Source: WHSW01 sp963749365
GTDB lineage: Bacteria > Actinomycetota > Thermoleophilia > Solirubrobacterales > 70-9
Direction: 5' to 3'
NCBI GenBank assembly: GCA_963749365.1
Contig: CAVVME010000003.1
Span: forward strand, 1,178,001-1,242,000
Length of the DNA: 64,000 nt
Shown here in pieces: positions 33,485 to 42,268 of the stretch. The notes under the pieces were generated by a model. That model ran no database searches. It saw only the letters and a list, made by a program, of their open reading frames with translations, and had not been told where the DNA came from. Every line of letters starts with the position of its first letter. Positions within the stretch are counted from its first letter, which is position 1. Both the position numbers and the translations under genes were made by a program.

Positions 33485-35221
33485 CTACCCGAACGTGAAC
33501 GCGTAGCCGGTGACGCCGGGCTCGAACCGCAGCTCGAGCGTAGCGCGGGCGACCTCGGGCAGGTCGACGAGCCGGTAGAGGCGCTGGCCGCTGACCGTGA
33601 TGTGGCCGTCGCGCACGTCCTCCCCGGCCCCCGGCCCGGTGAGCGGCTCGCCGTCGAGCAGCACCTCGACCTTGCCCAGGCCGCCCTCGGCGCCGAGCAC
33701 GAGGAAAACCCGGCGCGCCTGGAAGGCGAGCGAGATCGTCGCCTCGGCGACCGCGGTCGCCGACTCGCCGTCGACCCGCCAGCGCCCGCCGTAGGCGAGC
33801 TCGTTGAGCTCGAGCGATCCGGGGTCGGGCGCGGTGTAGTCGGCGACGCCCGGGCGCGGCGGCTCGACGAACCCCTCGGCCCGCTCCCAGCCGAGATAGG
33901 TCTCGGGCGTGCGCAGGCCGGGGTCGGCGACCTCGGCGCGGCCGGCGTCGGCCCCGGATCCGAGCTCGCGGTCGCCCGCCTCGGCGAGCAACGAGCGGAT
34001 CGCCGCCTCCGTCTCGGCGTACGAGCCCTCGCCGAAGTGGACGTAGCGGACCTCGCCCTCGGAGTCGATCAGGTACTTCGCCGGCCAGTAGCGGTTCGCA
34101 AACGCGGTCCAGGTCCCGAGCTCGTTGTCCTGGACCACCGGGTAGCGGATCCCGTTCTCGCTCACGGCCTCGGCGACGTTGTCGGCCTCCTTCTCGAAGG
34201 CGAACTCCGGTGAGTGCACGCCGACGATCGTCAGCCCGTCGTCGCGGTACTCGGCGTCCCAGGCGCGCAGGTAGGGAAGCGTGCGGATGCAGTTGATGCA
34301 GGTGTAGGTCCAGAAGTCGATCAGCACCACCCGTTCCTCGCCGGTCAAGCCGGCGATCGAGAGCGAGTCGCCGCCGGTGTTGAACCAGCGCCCGGGCGAG
34401 ACGAAGTCGGGGGCGGAGCCAAGGCGCGGGAGCGCCGCTCCGGCAGCGGCCTGCGCCGCCCCACCCTCCTGCGCGCCGTGGCCACCCCGAACCGCGTCCA
34501 GTTCGTCGGCGATCGCCTCGCTGCCCTCCAGCTCGCCCGACGGGTTGACGAGCACCGAGGGGAGCTCGTCGGCGATCGCCCGCTGAAACCTGAGGTCGAG
34601 GTCGGCCGTCATCGCGACCGCGACCAGCACCATCGCCGCGCCGGTCGCGGCCTGGACCCAGCCGCGATAGGGGCTCAGCCGGTCGACCAGCCGCCGTCCG
34701 CCCAGCATCAGGGCGTAGAGCACCAGTCCCGAGCCGAGCGCGTATGCGATCGCGACCGCGAGCTTGCCGGCGGTGAAGTCCTGCGCCGCCGAGACCGTGA
34801 TCACTCCGGCCAGGATCGGCCCCGCACACGGCGTGTAGACGAAGCCGAGGCTCGCTCCGAGCAGCAGTCCGGAACCGAATCCCTGGCCTCCGACGCGGGC
34901 CGGAGCCGGCGCGACCCGGCTCGCCCAGGCTTCGATCCGGTCGCCGAGGCCGGGGATCAGCAGGCAGACGCCGAAGACGAGCAGGGTGACGATCGCCAGC
35001 GTCCGGACCAGGTCGTCGGGCAAGCCGAGCGCCTCGATCACGTAAACGAGCGCGACCGCGGTGAAGGTGAACGAGGCAACCAGCCCGATGAGCACGCCGA
35101 GCGGGCGCCGGCGGCCTCCGGTGACGCCGGCGCCGAGGACGGCGGGCAGAACCGGGAGCACGCAGGGGGAGAGCGCCGTCGCCGCGCCGGCAACCAGCGC
35201 GAACAGCATCAGCAGGACCAT
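33485..35221 (-). CDS. DipZ-like fusion: CcdA/DsbD membrane domain plus thioredoxin-like domain
   Basis: 578 residues. Residues 1-200 are a CcdA/DsbD transmembrane domain with its two redox Cys in LSPCVLPVLP and YTPCAGPIL. A linker leads to an extracytoplasmic TlpA-like thioredoxin domain (about 260-420) with active site CINC in WTYTCINCIRTLP. The last 140 residues form a beta-rich, carbohydrate-module-like domain as in mycobacterial DipZ (Rv2874). It carries reducing equivalents from cytosolic thioredoxin across the membrane to outside thiols. ATG 35221 follows AGGAAGG by about 8 nt. Monocistronic here. Confidence 0.92.
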   Translation of the reverse strand: MVLLMLFALVAGAATALSPCVLPVLPAVLGAGVTGGRRRPLGVLIGLVASFTFTAVALVYVIEALGLPDDLVRTLAIVTLLVFGVCLLIPGLGDRIEAWASRVAPAPARVGGQGFGSGLLLGASLGFVYTPCAGPILAGVITVSAAQDFTAGKLAVAIAYALGSGLVLYALMLGGRRLVDRLSPYRGWVQAATGAAMVLVAVAMTADLDLRFQRAIADELPSVLVNPSGELEGSEAIADELDAVRGGHGAQEGGAAQAAAGAALPRLGSAPDFVSPGRWFNTGGDSLSIAGLTGEERVVLIDFWTYTCINCIRTLPYLRAWDAEYRDDGLTIVGVHSPEFAFEKEADNVAEAVSENGIRYPVVQDNELGTWTAFANRYWPAKYLIDSEGEVRYVHFGEGSYAETEAAIRSLLAEAGDRELGSGADAGRAEVADPGLRTPETYLGWERAEGFVEPPRPGVADYTAPDPGSLELNELAYGGRWRVDGESATAVAEATISLAFQARRVFLVLGAEGGLGKVEVLLDGEPLTGPGAGEDVRDGHITVSGQRLYRLVDLPEVARATLELRFEPGVTGYAFTFG

Positions 35222-35295
35222 TCGGCTGAGCCTTCCTGCCGACCCTTAAGCGATCGTCAACGTGGACATGGCGCTCCCGGGAGGGCCGATCCGAG

Positions 35296-36417
35296 CTAGG
35301 CCTCAGCCACGGGCGCCCGCCGGCAGCGGAACAGCCTCACCTCGCCCACGCCCTTGAGCTTCTTCGAGCCCGCGAACGACCACGAGTAGTCGCCCGCGAG
35401 CGCCTCGTGCACGTTCTCGTCGGTGAGCACGCTTCCCGGCCGGGCGATCGAGGTGATCCGGCTCGCCAGGTTGACCGGCCGCCCGTACCAGTCCCCGCCG
35501 CGCGGGATCGCCCACCCGGCGGCGACCCCGGCCCGCAGCAGGGGGTAGTCCTCACCCTCGCGCTCCGCCGCCTCGACCAGCGCGACCGCCGCCTCGAGCA
35601 CGGCCGCCGCCTCCTGTCCGACCAGCATCGCGGCGTCGCCGAGCAGCTTCACCAGCCGCACCGGCGGCTCGACCACGTCGGCCGCCAGCTCGGCCAGGCG
35701 GCCGGTGACCGCGCCCAGCTCCTCCGGCTCCAGCATCTCCCCCAGCCGGGTGAAGCCGACCAGGTCGGCGAAGGCGACTGTGGCCGGCTGGCCGCCGTCG
35801 GGGCCGGCGGCTGCGCCGTCCTGCGGCGCGGCGACCGCGTCGTGGCGGATCTGCTCGCGCAGATGCACATCGAACAGGTACGAGAGCGCCTCCCCCATCA
35901 TCGGCGCGAAGATCTCACCCGCTTGGCGCAGGCGCTCGGCGATCTCGTGCTCGTCGCTCCCAGGGCGGACGAACGCCTCGGCGACCAGTCCCCGCGTCGC
36001 CGCCGCGAGCTGGCTCATCGTCATCCCGAGCACCCGCGACACCTCGAGGATCCCCTCCTCGGGAAGGCCGCCGGCGCGCAGCGCCGCGACCCGCCTCGCC
36101 GCCTCCAGATCGCGGTCGGTGAACACGGCGGCGCCCTCGGCGGGAACGGCCAGGCCCTGAGCCCGCCACTGCCGCCGCAGGAACTCGGGCTCGAGACCGG
36201 ACCGCTCGGCCACCTCGGCCGCGGTGTGGCGGGCCTCGCCCCCCAGGGCCCGCTCGACCGGCAGCAGCGCGAGCCGGTTCTCGCTCACCGCGTGGCGCAG
36301 CTCCTCGAGCGGAACGCCGGCATCTGCGAGCTCGGAGAGCAACCGCAGGCGGGCCTCGCGCCCGGGCTCGTCGAGCCCCTCGAGCAGTCCCTCGGCTTCG
36401 AAGTCGGTCCGGTCCAT
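35296..36417 (-). CDS. Class III adenylyl cyclase with N-terminal regulatory domain
   Basis: 373 residues. Residues 1-205 match the helical autoinhibitory domain found on Rv1264-type pH-sensing cyclases; 206-373 are the catalytic CHD domain. Catalytic residues seen are metal Asp in VAFADLVGFTRLGE, the second metal Asp in LLGDAAMLVG, and the transition-state Asn and Arg in PVNLASRIT. Lys in VKLLGD fits ATP specificity. Makes cAMP in the cytosol. ATG 36417; an AGGAGGG lies 15 nt upstream, rather far, so the start is somewhat uncertain. Divergent from the LON protein gene. Confidence 0.88.
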   Translation of the reverse strand: MDRTDFEAEGLLEGLDEPGREARLRLLSELADAGVPLEELRHAVSENRLALLPVERALGGEARHTAAEVAERSGLEPEFLRRQWRAQGLAVPAEGAAVFTDRDLEAARRVAALRAGGLPEEGILEVSRVLGMTMSQLAAATRGLVAEAFVRPGSDEHEIAERLRQAGEIFAPMMGEALSYLFDVHLREQIRHDAVAAPQDGAAAGPDGGQPATVAFADLVGFTRLGEMLEPEELGAVTGRLAELAADVVEPPVRLVKLLGDAAMLVGQEAAAVLEAAVALVEAAEREGEDYPLLRAGVAAGWAIPRGGDWYGRPVNLASRITSIARPGSVLTDENVHEALAGDYSWSFAGSKKLKGVGEVRLFRCRRAPVAEA

Positions 36418-36452
36418 CTCGACCGCGGCATTCTCCCTCCTACAATCCCGCT

Positions 36453-37104
36453 ATGGACCGCGACGCGGTCGAGCTGCCGATCTTCGAGCTGCCTCTCGTG
36501 CTGCTGCCCGGCGAGCTACTGCCGCTGCACATCTTCGAGGAGCGCTACAAGCGGATGATCGGGCGCTGCCTGGACCAGGGGGCGCCGTTCGGGATCGTCT
36601 TCCGCGACGCCGAGACCGGCGCCAGGCGGATCGGCTGCGAAGCGCGGGTGACCGAGGTCACCGAGCGCTTCGACGACGGACGACTGAACATCGTCGTCAC
36701 CGGCGAGCGGCCTTTCCGCGTCCTCGACCGCTACGAGGCGGCCGAGTTCCCCGCCGGCGAGGTCGAGCCGGTGGAGCCGGCGGATCGCGCGGCGGGCGAG
36801 GTCGGCGGGCGAGCGAGCGGCGGACGCCGCCCGAGACGCCTTCGCCGAGCTGATCGAACGGGTCGGGGGCGAGGCTCCCGAGCCCGCCGACCTCGAGGCC
36901 CTCGACTCCTACGGGATCGCGGCCCGGGTCGAGCTGCCGGCACCGACCAAGCAGCGACTGCTCGAGCTGCGGTCCGAGCCCGAGCGGATGAGCGTGCTCG
37001 CGCGGGCCCTGGGCGAGCTCGTCCGCGCCGTCGCCCGCTCGCGCGAGATCGCCGAGCGGGCACGGCTGAACGGCAAGGTGATCGTCGGCGACGTGCAGGA
37101 CTGA
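36453..37104 (+). pseudogene. LON substrate-binding-domain protein, interrupted by a one-base frameshift
   Basis: Residues 1 to about 108 are the N-terminal half of a stand-alone LON (ATP-dependent protease N-domain) protein, starting with LPIFELPLVLLPGELLPLHIFEERYKRM. The frame then turns into Arg-rich shadow sequence. The expected C-terminal half (AFAELIERVGG ... LLELRSEPERMSVLARAL ... NGKVIVGDVQD) follows in another frame to a TGA at 37102-37104. The full length is 3x217+1 nt; deleting one base near 36790-36830, for example one G of a GGG run, restores a normal protein of 216 residues. ATG 36453 lies 6 nt after TACAAT. LON-domain proteins are thought to bind unfolded protein; this one lacks protease and AAA domains. 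Confidence 0.8.
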
Positions 37105-37131
37105 CGGACGAGATGGGCATCTAGTGGGCCA

Positions 37132-38628
37132 CTAGGCGGCGGCGACCGCGCCCCCGCGGCGCGGGTCCCCAGCACCGCGCAGGGCGCCGCTCCGAGGCTC
37201 TCGCGCGACCGCGTGCACCCCGCCGAAGAAGACGTTTCGGTCGGGCCAGCGGACGACCTCGCAGCCGGCGGCGGCGAGCCGCGCGAGCGCCGCCTCGTCG
37301 ACCCCGGGCTCAGCCTGCACCGATCCCTCCTCGTAATGGACCCTGGGTGCGACCACGGCCGCCTCGACGTCCAGCCCCTCACCGATCAGCCTGACGATCG
37401 TCTGCAGGATCGCCGACCGGATCCGGTTCGAGCCGCCGCTGCCGAGACCGGCCTCGAGCGCCCCGTCGGCGAGCACCACAGTCGGCGACATCATCGAAGG
37501 CATCCGGCGCCCGGCGGGCTGGCGATGGAACCCGTGCGGGTTGAGGTCCTCCTCGCCGAGCATGTTGTTGACGTGCACGCCGGTGCCCGGGACGACGAGC
37601 CCCGAGCCGGTGCCGTTCGAGCAGGTGACGCTCGCGCAGCGCCCGTCGCCGTCGACCGCGGTGATGTGGGTGGTCGACCCGAGCCGGCCGGCGCCCGGGG
37701 GCTGGTCGAGGAAGCGGCTGGCGAACCGGTCGACGTAGAGGCCCTCGAGGAACTCCTCGGTGCGCGCGTCCTGCGCCACCCGCATCACCTCGACCAGGTC
37801 CTCGAGCCCGTTCCGGTCTCGGCGCTCGAGCAGCGAGAGCGCATAGGCGATCAGGATCCCGCCCGAGGACGGCGGCGGGTTGGTGAGCACCTCGCGACCG
37901 CGAAACCGCGCCCGCACCGGCTCGCGCGCGATCGACTCATAGGCCGCGAAGTCGCCGCGCCCGAGCGTGCCGCCGCGGTCGAGCACCCAGTCGGAGATCG
38001 CCGCCGCGACCTCGCCGCGGTAGAAGGGCTCCGCTCCCTCGTCACCGAGCCGCTCGAGAGCGTCCGCGAGATCGGCGAAGACGATCGTGTCGCCGGCGCC
38101 GAGCAGGCTGCCACCCGGCGCGTAGATCGACGCCGCCTCGGGGTAGTGGGTCAGGATCGGCGCCAGGATCGAGAGGAAGAAGGCCTGCTCGGGGACCACC
38201 ACGTGCCCCTCGCGGGCGAGTCGGGCCGCCGGCGCCGCCAGCTCGCCCAGGGTCAGGGAGCCGAACCGCTCGAGCGCGTCCTCGAGCCCGGCCGGCGTCC
38301 CGGGGACTCCGCACGACGCGGCCCCGACGTGGAACACCTGCGCCGACTCCGGCGTGAAATAGACCGGGATCGGAACGAGCTCGGAGCCGCGCTCGGTCCC
38401 CTCGGCGCCCGGTACGGCGACGAAGAAGTCGAGCACCACCGTCTCCTCGCCGCTGTGGACGAGCATGTATCCGCCGGCGCCGAGCCCGGTCAGCGGGCTC
38501 TCGGTGACGAACGAGGTCAGCACCGAGGCAACGGCCGCGTCGACCGCGTTGCCACCCTCGCGCAGCACCCGCGCCCCGGCCTCCGCGGTCAGCGGATGAC
38601 CGGCAGCGACCACGCCGCGGGAGCTCAT
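37132..38628 (-). CDS. Gamma-glutamyltransferase
   Basis: 498 residues, an Ntn hydrolase that self-cleaves before the nucleophile Thr, T319 in LGSTTHITAVD, giving large and small subunits. Other landmarks are AGHPLTAEAG at the start, GGNAVDAA near 25, PPPSSGG near 251 and SPTVVLADG. It cleaves gamma-glutamyl bonds of glutathione or similar peptides. No signal peptide is visible at the chosen start, so it is either cytosolic or exported by another route, whereas many bacterial enzymes are secreted. ATG 38628 has TAGTCT (38636-38641) 7 nt upstream. Confidence 0.9.
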   Translation of the reverse strand: MSSRGVVAAGHPLTAEAGARVLREGGNAVDAAVASVLTSFVTESPLTGLGAGGYMLVHSGEETVVLDFFVAVPGAEGTERGSELVPIPVYFTPESAQVFHVGAASCGVPGTPAGLEDALERFGSLTLGELAAPAARLAREGHVVVPEQAFFLSILAPILTHYPEAASIYAPGGSLLGAGDTIVFADLADALERLGDEGAEPFYRGEVAAAISDWVLDRGGTLGRGDFAAYESIAREPVRARFRGREVLTNPPPSSGGILIAYALSLLERRDRNGLEDLVEVMRVAQDARTEEFLEGLYVDRFASRFLDQPPGAGRLGSTTHITAVDGDGRCASVTCSNGTGSGLVVPGTGVHVNNMLGEEDLNPHGFHRQPAGRRMPSMMSPTVVLADGALEAGLGSGGSNRIRSAILQTIVRLIGEGLDVEAAVVAPRVHYEEGSVQAEPGVDEAALARLAAAGCEVVRWPDRNVFFGGVHAVAREPRSGALRGAGDPRRGGAVAAA

Positions 38629-38673
38629 GGGCCTGAGACTAGAACGCCGGCCGGAACCCGGGTCCGGGCCCGC

Positions 38674-40134
38674 TCAGGGCGAGTACTCGGGGACCTCGAA
38701 CTCGAGGTCGCGGGGTCGCGACTCGAAGCTCTTCGCCGTGCCCGCGCGCCGGTCGGCGGGCCGGCGGGCCGAGGTCGATGCGGTGCCGATCGCGCGGCGC
38801 TCGCCGGTCCCGCTGCCGTCGGCGCGCCGGGCGCGACCGTCGAAGCGGGTCGCGATCACGGTCACCCAGACCTCGTCCTCGACCGAGTCGTCGATGTTGG
38901 CGCCGAAGATGATGTTGGCGTCGGGGTGGGCGGCTTCCTGGACCACCTTCGCCGCCTCGGAGACCTCGAGCAGGGTCAGGTCCTGGCCGCCGGTGATCGA
39001 GAGCAGGATCGAACGCGCGCCGTCGACCGAGGTCTCGAGCAAAGGCGATGAGACCGCGCTCTCGGCGGCGCGGACGGCGCGATTGTCGCCGGCTCCCATG
39101 CCGATCCCGAGCAGTGCCTGACCGGCGTCGCGCATCGTCGTCCGCACGTCGGCGAAGTCGAGGTTGATCATCCCCGGCAGGGTGATCAGCTCCGAGATCC
39201 CCTGCACGCCCTGGCGCAGGACGTCGTCGGCGACCTGGAAGGCCTGCATCATCGTCGTCGTCTTCGCCAGCACCGTGAGCAGGCGCTCGTTGGGGACGAC
39301 GATCAGGGTGTCGACCTCCGCGCCGAGCGCCTCGATCCCCTCCTCGGCCTGCTTCGCCCGCCGCGAGCCCTCGAACCGGAACGGCCTGGTGACGATCCCG
39401 ACGGTGAGCGCGCCGACGTCGCGGGCGAGTCGGGCGATCACCGGTGTCGCGCCGGTCCCGGTCCCGCCGCCGGCGCCGGCGGTGACGAAGACCATGTCCG
39501 AGCCCTTGAGCAGGCGCTTGATCTTGTCCTGCTCCTCGAACGCCGCCCGGTAGCCGAGCTGCGGGTTGGACCCGGCGCCGAGCCCGCGGGCCATGCCGCT
39601 CCCGAGGTGCACGGTGACGTCCGCGGTCGACTGCTGCAGCGACTGCAGATCGGTGTTGACCGCCATGAACTCGACCCCGGGGATCCCGGCCTCGACCATG
39701 CGGTTGATCGCGTTCACGCCCGCCCCGCCGACGCCGACGACGCGGATCACGGGGGCGTGCGGGCGCGGCTCCTCGCTCGACGCCATGCCGTGTCCGTAGG
39801 AGGGCTCGTCGCGGCCGTAGATCGGCCCGTCGACGTCGACAGCGTCCTCGGAGAAGGCCCTGTGCAAGCGCTCCCTGGCGGCGGGCGGGTCATCGACCTC
39901 CTCGCCAACCCCATACGGGGCGACCGGCGCGGCCCCCTGCTCCTCGTGCGCGGAGCGCGGCTCGGGGTCGACCTCGGCTGGCTCCGGGGCGGGCTCGCGG
40001 ATCACCCGGGTCTCGTCCTCGGCGCGCCGCTCCGCCGGGGCGGAGGCCTCCGGCGGGTCATCGGGTTCGACGGTGGCGCGGAACAGGTCGGCGAGCGGGC
40101 CCTCCCGCATGCTGGCCCGCTTACGTCGCGCCAT
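38674..40134 (-). CDS. ftsZ: Cell division protein FtsZ with long N-terminal extension
   Basis: 486 residues. The tubulin-like GTPase core starts at about 129 (VIRVVGVGGAG) with signature AGGGTGTG at 221-228, the T7 loop VNTDLQSL/NLDFADVRT region and a C-terminal tail ending DLEFEVPEYSP. Residues 1-128 are an acidic, Pro-rich, probably disordered extension absent from ordinary FtsZ. An internal ATG at 39786 (M117) could give a normal-length form. The ATG at 40134 overlaps the ParA-like stop by 14 nt, so the two are co-translated, outside any visible dcw cluster. Could be the sole FtsZ or a paralogue. Confidence 0.9.
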   Translation of the reverse strand: MARRKRASMREGPLADLFRATVEPDDPPEASAPAERRAEDETRVIREPAPEPAEVDPEPRSAHEEQGAAPVAPYGVGEEVDDPPAARERLHRAFSEDAVDVDGPIYGRDEPSYGHGMASSEEPRPHAPVIRVVGVGGAGVNAINRMVEAGIPGVEFMAVNTDLQSLQQSTADVTVHLGSGMARGLGAGSNPQLGYRAAFEEQDKIKRLLKGSDMVFVTAGAGGGTGTGATPVIARLARDVGALTVGIVTRPFRFEGSRRAKQAEEGIEALGAEVDTLIVVPNERLLTVLAKTTTMMQAFQVADDVLRQGVQGISELITLPGMINLDFADVRTTMRDAGQALLGIGMGAGDNRAVRAAESAVSSPLLETSVDGARSILLSITGGQDLTLLEVSEAAKVVQEAAHPDANIIFGANIDDSVEDEVWVTVIATRFDGRARRADGSGTGERRAIGTASTSARRPADRRAGTAKSFESRPRDLEFEVPEYSP

Positions 40135-41224
40135 TGCTCAGGACCTCCTTGGCCAAGTCGCGGTAATAGTCGGCGGCGTTGCCCTTGGGATCGTACTTGA
40201 GCACACTCGCCCCGCGGACCGGCGCCTCGGCGAACTTGATCGCCTTGCGGATCCTGGACTTGAACACGAGGTCGCCGAAGTTCTCCTCGAGGATCTCCAC
40301 CGCCTCCTTCGCGTGCACGGTGCGCGAATCGAGCATCGTCGGCAGGATGCCCTCGATCTTGACGTGGGGATTGAGGTTCTCCTGGATCATCTCGAGCGTG
40401 TTCTGGAGCTGGAGCAGGCCGCGCATCGAGAGGTACTCGCACTGGACCGGGACGATCACCTTGTCGGATGCGGTGAGCGCATTGATCGTCAACAGGCCGA
40501 GGCTCGGCGGCGTGTCGATGCAGACGAAGTCGTAGTCCTCGCCGACCGCGGCGAGAGCCTTCTCGAGCGAGCGCTCACGCCCGATCTGGGTCGACATCGC
40601 GATCTCGGCGCCGGCGAGGTCGATCGAGGCGACGGCGATGTCGATCTCGCGCTCCTGGATCACCTCGCTAAGCGGGATGTGGTGGACGAGGACGTCGAAC
40701 ATCGACTTGTCGACCTTGTCGGGGTCGATGCCCTGGCTCATCGTCAGGTTGCCCTGCGGGTCGAGGTCGATGCAGAGGACGTCATGGCCGGACTCGGCGA
40801 AGGCGACAGCGAGGTTGAGGGTCGAGGTCGTCTTCGCGACGCCGCCCTTCTGGTTCGCGAATGAGATCACCTGCGCCCGCCGCGTCGGACGGTCGTCGGC
40901 GGCGCCCCGGGAGCCGGCGGCGACCGACGGCTCGCGGCTCGGGGCGAGCGCCTCGGAGGCGGTGATCCGCAGCTCCTCGTCCGGCTGGGGGTCGGGGACG
41001 GGGTTGACCGGCGGCGGCTGGGGGGCGCGCTCGGGCTCGGACGCCTCGGCAGGATCCTCAGCGGCGGGTCCCGGAGCGGGCTCGGCCGGCTCGGCGCCCT
41101 CCGGGGGCTCGATCGCCACCTCGGGGTCGGCCGGCTCGGCCTCGAGCGGCTCGTCGAACACCGGCTCGGGGAGGTCGGGAATCAGCTCGTTCTCGGGGCG
41201 GGTCTGGCGGTTGAAAAGTCCCAT
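40121..41224 (-). CDS. ParA/Soj-family ATPase with disordered N-terminal extension
   Basis: 367 residues. Residues 1-115 are Pro/Glu/Ala-rich and disordered, beginning MGLFNRQ. The MinD/ParA ATPase core follows with deviant Walker A KGGVAKTT at 126-133, IDLDPQGNLT and the DTPPSLGLLTINAL segment. ATP-dependent dimers of this family position DNA or protein cargo on the nucleoid. No parB lies beside it; instead it is fused by overlap to ftsZ, so it may place the division ring or chromosome in concert with it. ATG 41224 is chosen because the upstream frame lacks homology. Confidence 0.9.
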   Translation of the reverse strand: MGLFNRQTRPENELIPDLPEPVFDEPLEAEPADPEVAIEPPEGAEPAEPAPGPAAEDPAEASEPERAPQPPPVNPVPDPQPDEELRITASEALAPSREPSVAAGSRGAADDRPTRRAQVISFANQKGGVAKTTSTLNLAVAFAESGHDVLCIDLDPQGNLTMSQGIDPDKVDKSMFDVLVHHIPLSEVIQEREIDIAVASIDLAGAEIAMSTQIGRERSLEKALAAVGEDYDFVCIDTPPSLGLLTINALTASDKVIVPVQCEYLSMRGLLQLQNTLEMIQENLNPHVKIEGILPTMLDSRTVHAKEAVEILEENFGDLVFKSRIRKAIKFAEAPVRGASVLKYDPKGNAADYYRDLAKEVLSNGAT

Positions 41225-41302
41225 ACGTTCGCGACTATTCGCACGCAGCAGCGGCTTTCCTTCCCCTGCAGCGCAAACGGCTTCAAGGCGTTCGCGCGTG
41301 GG

Positions 41303-41324
41303 TACGATCAACCGCGGCGCGGTT
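41303..41324 (+). promoter_or_regulatory. -10 box and palindrome upstream of the ArsA-like pair
   Basis: TACGAT at 41303-41308 is followed at once by AACCGCG-G-CGCGGTT (41310-41324), a perfect 15-nt palindrome that would straddle the transcription start. Repression or activation at this point is plausible. The start codon GTG 41345 follows 20 nt later, without a Shine-Dalgarno. Confidence 0.4.
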
Positions 41325-41344
41325 GCCGCGTCCGAGACCCCGAA

Positions 41345-42268
41345 GTGTCCGAATTACTCGACAAGCGGCTGGTGATCGTGACCGGCAAAGGGGGCGTGGG
41401 CAAATCCACGGTCTCGCTCGCGCTCGCGCTCGCCGGCGCGCGGGAGGGCAAGCGGACGATCCTCTGCGAGCTCGCCTCGCAGGAGCATCTCTCGCGCGTC
41501 TTTCACCGGGCCGAGGTCGGCTTTCACGAGGTCGAGATGGCCGACAACCTGTGGGCGATCTCGATCGACCCCGACGAGGCGATGCGCGAGTACGTCCTCC
41601 TGCAGCTAAAGGTGAAGGCGATGCGCGATCTGCTCTTCCGCTCCCGGGTCTTCACCTACCTCGCGGCTGCCACCCCCGGGCTCAAGGAGCTGGTCACGAT
41701 CGGCAAGATCTGGGAGCTGGCGCTGGACGACCGCAAGGTCAAGCGAGGGCGCAATTACGACCTGGTGATCGTCGACGCGCCGGCGACGGGCCACGGAATC
41801 GGCTTCCTGCAGACGCCGCGCACCTTCGCCAACGTCGCCCGGGTCGGGCCGATCCGCCAGCAGGCCGACGCTCTCGACGAGTTCCTGCGCGACTCGCATA
41901 GGACCGGGGTCGCGATCGTCTCCCTGCCCGAGGAGATGCCGGTCAACGAGACCGCCGGGCTGGAGCGCGGCCTGGAGGCGGATGTCGGCGTCCGCGTCGA
42001 CCGGATCTTCCTCAACGGTCTCTACCCGCAGCGGTTCAGTCCCGATGAGACCGAGCAGCTCGGGGGGCTGGCGGTGAACGGCGACGGCGCCGTCCGGGCC
42101 GCCGGCCGGGCCGCGGTCAGCGAGAGCGCCCGCGCCCGTGCCCAGCGCGAGCAGCTCGCCCGGCTGGAGGAGCTGACCGAGGCGCCGGTGACGACACTGC
42201 CGTTCCTGTTCGAGCCCGAGCTCGGAGTCGAGCAGATCGGCATGCTCGCCGGGGCGATGCGCACCTGA
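41345..42268 (+). CDS. ArsA/GET3-family ATPase, first of a pair (BagA-like)
   Basis: 307 residues. Walker A with the family signature lysine, GKGGVGKST near 14-22, then CELASQEHLSRVF and DAPATGHGIGFLQTPRTF as switch regions. No arsenic genes (arsB, arsR, arsD) are present, and mycobacteria have the same two-gene arrangement (Rv3679/Rv3680, BagA/BagB), which is linked to envelope and redox stress. GTG 41345. The stop overlaps the ATG of the next gene (TGATG), so the two are translated together and probably form a heterodimer. A tail-anchored-protein role is not shown. Confidence 0.85.
   Translation: MSELLDKRLVIVTGKGGVGKSTVSLALALAGAREGKRTILCELASQEHLSRVFHRAEVGFHEVEMADNLWAISIDPDEAMREYVLLQLKVKAMRDLLFRSRVFTYLAAATPGLKELVTIGKIWELALDDRKVKRGRNYDLVIVDAPATGHGIGFLQTPRTFANVARVGPIRQQADALDEFLRDSHRTGVAIVSLPEEMPVNETAGLERGLEADVGVRVDRIFLNGLYPQRFSPDETEQLGGLAVNGDGAVRAAGRAAVSESARARAQREQLARLEELTEAPVTTLPFLFEPELGVEQIGMLAGAMRT

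Noticed and set aside
39674..39786. ATG 39786 as the true ftsZ start
   Set aside because: The upstream frame remains open through to the parA overlap with acidic, Pro-rich coding-like composition, so the longer form was kept; the shorter form is recorded as an alternative.
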